A DNA stretch of 64,000 nucleotides from Phoronis australis. Taxonomy: Eukaryota; Phoronida; Phoronidae. Under the pieces are notes generated by a model, which saw only the letters and a list, made by a program, of their open reading frames with translations, had not been told where the DNA came from and did no database searches. The translations under genes and the position numbers were made by a program. Where the stretch lies: contig NMRA01000355.1 in the NCBI GenBank assembly GCA_002633005.1, positions 204,532 through 268,531 on the forward strand, given 5' to 3'. Below are positions 56,101 through 64,000 of the stretch, piece after piece; positions within the stretch are counted from its first letter, which is position 1; each line of letters starts with the position of its first letter.

Positions 56101-59100
56101 CGCAGTTGCTGTTTTACTTTTTGCGGCAGCCCCCCCCCCCCTAAATCCGCCTATGGTTTGTAAACTAGTACTTCATTTGCTTATTCACAACTTCATGTGA
56201 CATAGCATATGTAAGTCCCAACGTCACCGGCACGTTCAAACTCGGACGTTGCTGTTTTTTGATGCACATTGCCAAACGTTTCATTGCAAACTTAATTAAA
56301 CTCTAGCTCGTGAAGGCGACATCCCGTTGCTCCCAACTTGTTCAATTCTGTTGTTGGGAAGTTTACCCTCGTAGCCAATATCTTACACGACTGATTAACT
56401 CCATTCTGGCATTTATGGTTGGAGGGCCTGCGCTCTTTTGTTCGATAATTGCTCTAATCTCCGATCAGATCGTATCTAGCCTGACTGGGCTGGGCTGATA
56501 AAAATGAAAGTTAAGTTATAACATATTTTAGCTTAAACCAATAGCATTTCTGAATTTCTCGTCAAATGCTGAACATGTTCCGTTTTTGAATCACCAAAAT
56601 CGCCCCATACAACAGAAGTTAAGACAATCTATTCTGTCCAAACGGATTACCACCATACGTTTCCATTGAAGCCTGGGAGATAATTGGCCTGCTTGTTATC
56701 ATACGGGACAAAAGACTGAGCTGGGCAGTTAACAAAAGAGCCAGATGTTATCGCACGTTCAGCACCCCTAACGTCTGGAAAAGTTACAGAAGGCTGTAAT
56801 GTTGCCAGTGTGAACAGCGCTTAACAAGAGTAAGATTTGCTTTCGTTGCATTACCGGATAGATACACGTGCCTTTTAAACGTAAACTGAAGCTCATAGAA
56901 CGTGTCATCTCAATATGCTAATATCGGACGCTGAAATCAGACAGAAACTGATGTATGATGAAGACAATCCCAGTACGCGAGTCAAGTTGATGAATACGTG
57001 CCACTCCTAGGCTGACACAGACCGTTATTACAGATTGTTTACGTAACTCTAGAAGGGGAGTCGGATTCAAGAAATTCACATGCTACACTGTCGAGTGAAC
57101 TTGATTCTGTTGTTTGTTATGAACGATGCTTTTTTGCTAACTTTTTGTCAAAAAGACATGCTAGATTAGAATAAAGTTGAATAAAATATCAAATCCTAAA
57201 GGCTTCCTTCTTTGAAAATACAGCTATTTTACTATGTTAAGTTTAATTTTGTAGATATTTGACTAAATGTGCGGACTTGTTATTATGGTCCTACACACCT
57301 TAAACTATAACAAAGTGAGATGGCGTGTACAGCCGTGTCTTGCACTTCTTAGAGTTAAAAATAATTGACCAATTATCACATGATTTATAGTGAGCAACTT
57401 TACATTAATTTTGTAACCTGCATGTTGTCTGTCAAAATTTCTGCACTTCTGTCACAGCAAGGTATTTAATTGGAAACGCAAAACTACAGCTGCTGCGTTT
57501 TATTAATTCCCAAAGCAGCTTTTAAGATAAAATTGTGTTTGTTTCCATGGTTACGATGAAAAAGTACAACACAAAGAACGTTATCAATACAAGATTTTGG
57601 ATTTCACGATGAGCGAGTCTGTTACTGATTACGTGGGCGTAACTTAAGACTGTATAGGGGGTGTAACCCCCGCCCCCGCTTCTCCCCGCTGCAGATTTAG
57701 TAAAGGCAATTAGAGGGAATAGTTCCAAATTTTCTTAACTCAGTAAAAAGGTATCAGGTCAGCTTTTTAGTTTGTCACAAATTTTATTTCTGTTGTGAGC
57801 TTAACAAGTAGAAGAAGTTAATGTCCTAGATGCCGTTGCAAAATAGTCCTCCCCCCCTTGTCCTGTTTGCAAAATGCTTAATTTGTCCAAATATTTTGCT
57901 GGCAAAAGAACAAAGCGGTTACTAAATGATTTGTTTAAAATATAAATGATTTTCACGAAATATATCGTCAGTAAATAATTAAGGTTCTCAGTATGATTAC
58001 AAATATGTATCACGTCCGTTATGAATTGTTAAATACTAATCAACGTTGTTCAACTCGAAAAATAAAACAGTCACCTGACATTATGACGTAAGTTCAGGAA
58101 CCATAGCCCTTATCTTTTATACGATGAACAGGAAGTTCCAGGTCTTCAAAAAATTGACGTTTCAAACGCCTATGCATTTACTAAGGTGCAACATTTTGAA
58201 TTAGGTATCGTTTTGACGTTGAAAAAACAGCGCACTGTAAAAACGTCTGGTTGATCACTTGTGAAGTTGACTAAATAAGAGATAATATCATGATGCTGAG
58301 AACGATTTTGAGCCAATCTGTAACGTAGGTGGAGAAACTGGCGATAAAATTGATATAACGGAATGTTACGTTTGTTCAGACATACGATTTTTATTTGGCC
58401 CGTATATAAATCAAAGTTGGCTGCACTGTCTGTACTGCCTTATCTTGGCTTGAGGAAGGACCTACAGAAATGTTGAATAAATTGTGTTTGACACCCCCAC
58501 CCCCTTAAGCGATTTTTAGACACCATTCCATGGCACGGTAAAGTGAGGAAGCCACGAACATACATTGTACACAGTAGAAGTGACAGGTTCTATCATAGCG
58601 ATAGCCTTGGTACGAAACTGTATATCAAATATACAGCTTTGCGACGATGTGGATAAAAAACTGACTTAGTAAAATCCGACACAAAATTAGTGTCGTTACA
58701 AAGTACACTGTTCCATAAGTTAACAAATTTATTTACTGGTGTTGGCAAAGACTGGCGTTCTACCGTAATTATTCTGTTGCTAAAATTGATCTCTTGTGTC
58801 GGCTTTCGGCGCCAGGAAATATTGCGTCAACTATTGGCCAGTACAGTATTTTCTCGCCGTTTCTTCATTCAGCTGCTCTTCCACGAGATTGCTTACATGT
58901 CACAACAAATTACACAAACTGGTTTCATTTCGTTATAAGTTTTTAGTCTTTTAATACCACCAAACCGAATTTCAGAACAAACTTTGCACCTGCGAAGCTG
59001 CCATCATCTCCCTAGAGATGTCGCAAAGAATTAAAGAAATGGCGCGTGCGCGTGTCTCGAGCATAATATTATTTTTTTTCAAAAGGACGACACACTTCTT

Positions 59101-59271
59101 TTGTTACAAAAGGCGGAGAATGACGCAAGAACTGACGTTTATTAAAGTGTTGTTCACATAAACGGCTGAAACGGCAAACTGAGTGTCGGTTGACTCTCAG
59201 ATTTTGCATGCACCTACGCTGGTCTAAATGTTGATACAAGTTTGATGAGTATCGTTCTAAACCTCCTAGAC
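53132..59271. other. Intergenic sequence, no gene seen
   Basis: About 6 kb with no supported gene. Poly-C runs at 55999-56011 and 56131-56140 and a hAT-like terminus at 56141-56156 are the only recognisable structures. Confidence 0.6.
56129..56156 (-). mobile_element. Solitary hAT-like terminus
   Basis: On the minus strand CCATAGGCGGATTTAG is followed by a G-run, the same terminus type as the MITEs at 31244 and 52970. No partner end was found nearby, so this is probably a fragment. Confidence 0.5.
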
Positions 59272-59336
59272 TCCCTCGACCCACCACCCCTTCGATCCAC
59301 AACTCCCACGACCCACGACCCCCTCGACCCACAACC
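59272..59336. repeat. Degenerate C-rich minisatellite
   Basis: Repeats of CCCTCGACCCAC and AACTCCCACGACCCACGACC, roughly 8-22 bp units with substitutions, all pyrimidine-rich on the plus strand. On the minus strand it opens a Gly/Arg/Trp-rich frame of no evident meaning. Confidence 0.75.
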
Positions 59337-59432
59337 TGTGGCAATAGAGGTATTTTTGCGCTTTTTACATATTTCACAATCTTATTAAGTCGCTGAGTGA
59401 CTTTCCTTGAAGACTAAACTGCCCTCACTTAA

Positions 59433-60141
59433 TTGCCACAAGGCAACGGACGCCAAGTTCTAACAGTCAAGAGCCTGTTGAAAAAGGCCAACAGTCACAA
59501 ACGGATCCTCACTTTACCCTGTTGTTTTGGCGCTCGAGTCCAGTCTTTACTACGATACCAAGTCCGGCAGAACGTCTTATGGGTCGCAAGCTCGACACAA
59601 CGCTGTTTTCCAAACAACATACAAATGTACACAACAGCAACCGACGACTTTTGAAAACCTGACTAAGTTCGAGAAGAGCTGCGCCGACGCCAATACAAGC
59701 AAAAGTTCTACTTTGATCTGTGTGCCCTTACAAGCGACCCTACCGCCTCCTCACGTCAGACAACAGGTTACAGTCCAGCATCCTGGGTATTTACACCCAG
59801 CAACTACATGTATAGGCCTATCGTCGACAACATCAGATCCACGCTAATACATACTACAAAATGTACATATAGATAGACGTACTTTCAGGGGTAACCGACA
59901 ACACTCGTCCAATTCCACCTGCTACATCTCCAGGTCTTGACCTGATGAAGACAAAACGTCCAACAAACAGCCCTACCTACATGTCTGCCTAGCCAGCACC
60001 CATCCACGTGCGACTCCATCGTATAAGACCCGATAAGTTAGAAAGGTCAACAAGCCGGCAAGATACATTTAACCAATTCTCTTCGAATTTTGTATTACTT
60101 GATAAATTTTCTTTTGTTTGTTGCTTTTGGTAAAAGGGGGA
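59433..60141 (+). pseudogene. Decayed Ty3/Gypsy-type integrase tail and polypurine tract
   Basis: Remnant of an LTR retrotransposon pol gene, truncated at its 5' side and broken by frameshifts and stops. Visible pieces in order: TVKSLLKKA (about 59460), SPAERLMGRKLDTTL in a second frame (about 59555-59600), an integrase C-terminal segment with DRRTFRGNRQH (about 59870), and a basic tail KVNKPARYI just before a stop (about 60045-60072). A polypurine tract AAAAGGGGGA (60132-60141) precedes the LTR-like TGTTACCG. The order matches the 3' end of Ty3/Gypsy elements; the upstream part is missing. Confidence 0.75.
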
Positions 60142-60571
60142 TGTTACCGTACTAAGAAGCCCTCCTACTGTATTGTGGTAACATCTGAACTTCCGGTGTA
60201 TGAATNACGCTAATACATACTACAAAATGTACATGTAGATAGACGTACTTTCAGGGGTAACCGACAACACTCGTCCAATTCCACCTGCTACATCTCCAGG
60301 TCTTGGCCTGATGAAGACAAAACGTCCAACAAACAGCCCTACCTAAATGTCTGCCTAGCCAGCACCCCTCCACCTGCGACTCCATCGTATAAGACCCGAT
60401 AAGTTAGAAAGGTCAACAAGCCGGCAAGATACATTTAACCAATTCTCTTCGAATTTTGTATTACTTGATAAATTTTCTTTTGTTTGTTGCTTTTGGTAAA
60501 AGGGGGATGTTACCGTACTAAGAAGCCCTCCTACTGTATTCTGGTAACATCTGAACTTCCGGTGTATGAAT
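59841..60571 (+). repeat. 366-bp direct duplication joined at an N
   Basis: Copy 1 is 59841-60205 and copy 2 is 60207-60571, with the single N at 60206 exactly between them. The copies are collinear without indels and differ at only about half a dozen bases by eye. Each carries the end of the retrotransposon remnant, the polypurine tract and the first 64 bp of the LTR. Either a real tandem duplication or two alleles stitched together. Confidence 0.95.
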
Positions 60572-61400
60572 GCACGTTTTTCCTTATCTGCTTAATTAAT
60601 GAGTGATACGCAGGTCATCACAATTGTCAGAAAACCGTAGTCTGGAACATCCTAGGGCCTTGACCAACATGCTAGAAAATTTTTTCCGTAGATTCCGGAA
60701 AGTTCAAGAATGTCAGAATTGGTGAAAAGTTCCGGAGCATTGTCAGATTTCTTAGGCACGAGTTAGTAAGTGTTACCAAGTTAAAAAGTTACAGCCGGCT
60801 CCAGAGACAGAAAGTTATTGAATCCCAACTGACGTCATCACAAGTCGAGGCCTCGCACCAATTAGCTGCAGCATAGGTACCTGTATTACGTCACAAGTTT
60901 TGTTTGAGCGTACCTGAGTGCGTACGATAGAGATTAACAAAGTGAATATCCAATTTTCAGTCTACCTTCGCACCGAAAACTATTAATTCCAGTCATGTGG
61001 CGACCTGCGCCCATCCAAACGTGACAACCACTGTTCGTATTTATTTTTTGAAACCCTCACATGTTTTGTTGCATGCACAGGCCACATTTTTAAGATGGTA
61101 TTTTCTGTGATTTATTTTAGAGTTATACGTAACCTTAATTGGTGAAGTGGTAATAAAGCAAGAAGAAAGCAGAGGATGTTGTTTTGCGGCTCAGTTTATA
61201 GCTAAATCTTCAAGAAGACTGACTCTGAACAGATCCCGTGCTCCAACGTGTACTGCCATACCCGTGTCCGACGCACGAATCTGTGCCATTTCTAGGCGAT
61301 CTTAGGGTCTTTTGGAAACGCAAAAACTGAAATATTATTTGTCTGATTGCTATTACTGAATCCTCCGCACAAGCAACTTTTCATAATACTCTGTCGAACT
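60508..61400 (+). mobile_element. Probable LTR start of the Gypsy-type element (end unresolved)
   Basis: TGTTACCGTACTAAGAAGCC follows directly on a polypurine tract (60498-60507), the expected start of a 3' LTR. An AATAAA signal occurs near 61153, as expected within an LTR. I could not find a convincing CA-terminated end or a target-site duplication, so the right boundary given is a placeholder. Confidence 0.4.
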
Positions 61401-63430
61401 CGGTTATCGAGACCACTTATTAACGTCTCGCGGGTGGCCTAGAACAACACATTTGCGGAGACCGGATCCACAGATGACGTCACAGAAAACTTTTTTTTAA
61501 TTTTCGCGTTTATTTCTTGATTAAAAGTACACAAATTGAAGAAGAAATTCTTAAAATATCATACCAAAAATGTTGGTAATCGAATTCAAGCATTTATGAC
61601 CATGGTGTGAATGAAGGATTAAAACCCTTTCCCAAGACTTTTGTCTACCTGTCAATTTGTTCTGCTGCAATACGCACTATGCTGTCTGTGCGTATAAAGA
61701 GAGGGTCGAAAATATAATCGCTGTAGAAAAAATGCGGCAACACAGTTTGTCTGCAGTCGTAATAGATCTGTCAAACTACAAGCTTAAACTGCGTCACTGG
61801 GATATCAATCAGACCTTGTCAAGTTGTATTTGCGATCATTTTAAAGCTGACAAATTAAGAAAGTCACCCGCGCAGTTCGTTCAGGCTTACAGCTGTCACT
61901 AGTTTAAAAAGCTGCAAGAGTAAATGACGGATGACACCTAACGGCCATTTATCAACAACGTAGTTGCAAGAGCGTTAACACCTAATCAACTTTTTCTGCT
62001 AGGCCATCATATGTGGTTCTGGTCTGGGTTCTTTTGAAAATTGACTCGGTGATGCGGTATTTTTACTTGGCGAAAGAAATTTTGCAAAGTTTGTTGCTCT
62101 GGCGTCAATTTTTTTTGTTCGCTCTTTACAGGTCATAATTTTCGTTCGATCCACAAGAAATTTGCACACAACTTGTAGCTTCGGAAATGTTGGAACCTGT
62201 TGTTTTTGGTCATGATCCGTTCCAAGATTGCGGACATGGCGGCCATTTTGTTTGCGGTTTCAGGTTCAGATACTCATAGAGGCCACATTTTTGACGTACA
62301 TTGGTACTAATATAGAAACAGACAAGAACTATCAATACGCACAAAATCATGAACTTCCAGTCAAAGATGGGGGAAATATCAGAAACTGCGCATGCGCACC
62401 TCGATTTCGGGCTAAAAACGTTTTGTCCTGTACAGGGCGCATAATAAGACCAATTGCTTCGAAAATTTTCACGTTTAAGTTTCTTACGACATGTTATTAT
62501 CCAATGCTGCGGAACCGGAACTCGCTTGCAAGATGGCGGATTTGGCGCATTTTGACCCATTTTCAGTCGTGCTGGGGTGCATTTTAAACATGAAGACAAA
62601 TGACGTGAATTTTTGTATGTGGATTCTCTGGGGTATATGCTTTCAAATAATTCGTGACAGTTTTTTTAGAATTACCATTTTTTGAGTTATTTGACTTTTA
62701 ATTTAAAAAATGCAAAATTTTACGAATTTTGCGAAACTATCCATTTGGATAGAATTTTGAACGGGCTTTCAAATGATATCTTCCAGTTTTCGCTGCAACG
62801 TCTATGTTTTGAATTATTCGAGATTTTCCGTTAACGCTATTCCTTTGTTGACCGATTTTGCTGCAAATGACTGTTGTTGCAATGTTAATTTGTTACGTCA
62901 TTGACAGCGCAGCGCTGATTGTCAACATCGAGCACTTGTTGACATGACTATATAACTACAATGTGCAAGACATTTGCTGTCGTTATCGAAGTGGTATTTT
63001 GAGATGTGCATTCGAACTATTCATTAGCTGTTTATTGTATGCGCTCGTGCAATTGTAAAAACGTCCACTTTTGCACAAGGAGCTATAAGAAATAGTACTT
63101 TGCGTTTTGCTTTTGTTGAATAAAAACAAAAGCTGTATAAAACTAAAACAAAATATAATTCAGAAAGCCAGCAGTGTTTCTGAGATTTCAATTGACTTGA
63201 AATGAAATTGTGTTATCGATACCGTTGCTTTGCTATGAGTGCGCCATAACATGCTCACGTGACTCAATTACATTTGTTCACCAAGTTATATTCTGTGGAG
63301 TGATGATGGGTAGGACCGATGTTTATTTGTTTAAAAACACTTATCGCGTTGATTCCATGTGCCAGTCTTCCAAGGTATGTCCAGGTATATAATGGTTACT
63401 TTTTTATTGTCTATTGCTTACTTGTATCAC
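61401..63430. other. Intergenic sequence, no gene seen
   Basis: Contains overlapping open frames of 119-129 codons on both strands (62210-62599) around GGCGGCCATTTTG and AAGATGGCGG motifs. These look like repeat-derived chance frames, since no domain is recognisable on either strand. Otherwise AT-rich filler. Confidence 0.5.
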
Positions 63431-63433
63431 AAA

Positions 63434-63556
63434 GTATTGCATTGCATTGCATTGCATAAAGTTGCATTGTATTGCATTAACTACATTGCACAAAATCGCA
63501 TTGCTTTGGATTGCATTGCATTGCATAAAGTTATTCCTATGCATTCCACTGCATTG
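63434..63556. repeat. (ATTGC)n pentanucleotide microsatellite
   Basis: Interrupted runs of ATTGC / GCATT in three clusters separated by short degenerate stretches such as ATAAAGTT. The array produces low-complexity open frames on both strands, which are artefacts of the repeat. Confidence 0.95.
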
Positions 63557-64000
63557 TACACGTTTCGTGTGCAAATAGGAACACATACTCGCCTTATTAT
63601 TTTTTTAAATGTAAAGGGATAGACCTCCACCCAAAACCTGAACCAAAATACTAATTTTACATGATGATGTTGTGTGGCCATCTCAGAAAAGGGTTTTCTT
63701 CATCAACATCCGGTCGCTGTCTTTTTGCGGATAAAATGAGTAAGTCTGCTCAAGATGGTGGAGAGTCGATTATCGTTGTACATAATAACCTCGCGTCAGG
63801 AAATTTCAAAGCGACCTCGCAACGAAAAACCTGATAAAGTTGCTTCCTCAATTTCACACAAATCTTTGACTAGAAACCTTCGTTAGGAATCCGCGATTTC
63901 TAATAAAATCACAAGAACGCCACAGATTTTGATGTTTTATACATGTAGCTATGGCAACACTAATTAAATGAATTCATGGAGTCCATTGTACCTAAAAGTA
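63557..64000. other. Right edge, nothing recognised
   Basis: No supported feature. The strings AAGATGGTGG and CTCGCG near 63750-63820 resemble repeat pieces elsewhere in the window but are too short to assign. Confidence 0.5.

Noticed and set aside
55999-56140. Possible complete hAT-like element between two poly-C runs
   Set aside because: Only the right terminus (56141-56156) is convincing; the left poly-C run lacks a CAGNGGCGGAT terminus.
62210-62599. Longest open frame (129 codons, minus strand) with an overlapping 119-codon plus-strand frame
   Set aside because: No domain, signal or splice context. Long frames on both strands of the same GGCGG-rich repeat-like sequence point to chance or repeat origin.
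63404-63622. Cys/Asn/Met-rich open frames on both strands
   Set aside because: Produced by the (ATTGC)n microsatellite.

Overview
The window is animal genomic DNA: AT-rich, with short exons joined by GT-AG introns, many small transposon remnants and microsatellites, and two isolated N bases typical of a draft assembly. It carries one convincing gene, a Trk (neurotrophin-receptor family) receptor tyrosine kinase on the minus strand. The gene is single, intron-rich and diverged from vertebrate TrkA/B/C. It keeps the complete LRR-plus-two-Ig ectodomain, so I infer an invertebrate bilaterian, perhaps an invertebrate deuterostome (lancelet, hemichordate or echinoderm). The species cannot be fixed from the sequence alone.

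Gene layout, read right to left: exon 1 (signal peptide and LRR N-cap) at 23070-22886; a 7.6 kb first intron; three LRR mini-exons of 75, 72 and 72 nt (15284-15210, 13520-13449, 12054-11983); LRR C-cap exon (10830-10661); first Ig domain (10019-9884 and 6209-6073); second, ligand-binding-type Ig domain (5787-5615 and 5229-5097); stalk exon (4497-4331); transmembrane/juxtamembrane exon with an NPNY docking motif (3834-3576); kinase exons (2668-2362, 2135-1895, 662-504). The 14 exons sum to 2286 nt, exactly 762 codons, and every splice phase agrees. The last exon, encoding roughly the final 60 residues of the kinase and the C-tail, should lie beyond the left edge of the window.

The introns hold several families of short non-autonomous DNA transposons (MITE-like). 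One family is present three times between 14.6 and 19.2 kb, and one of its copies holds a nested element with a near-perfect 22-bp inverted repeat. Others are hairpin-like elements at 1.14-1.72 kb, 4.87-5.03 kb, 13.9-14.5 kb and 21.3-21.7 kb.

From 23.1 kb to 64 kb, upstream of the Trk start, I found no protein-coding gene. This 41 kb holds dispersed repeats, three short hAT-like pieces, tRNA-derived sequences, a GC-rich 27-bp tandem repeat, microsatellites, two good CTCF-like motifs, and a decayed Ty3/Gypsy retrotransposon 3' end. The retrotransposon end is followed by a 366-bp direct duplication joined exactly at an N, which is probably an assembly artefact. I saw no CRISPR array, operon or prokaryotic feature, and nothing that is clearly a new biological system. 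The most informative points are the complete Trk exon model, its unusual residues and possible isoforms, and the uncatalogued repeat families.
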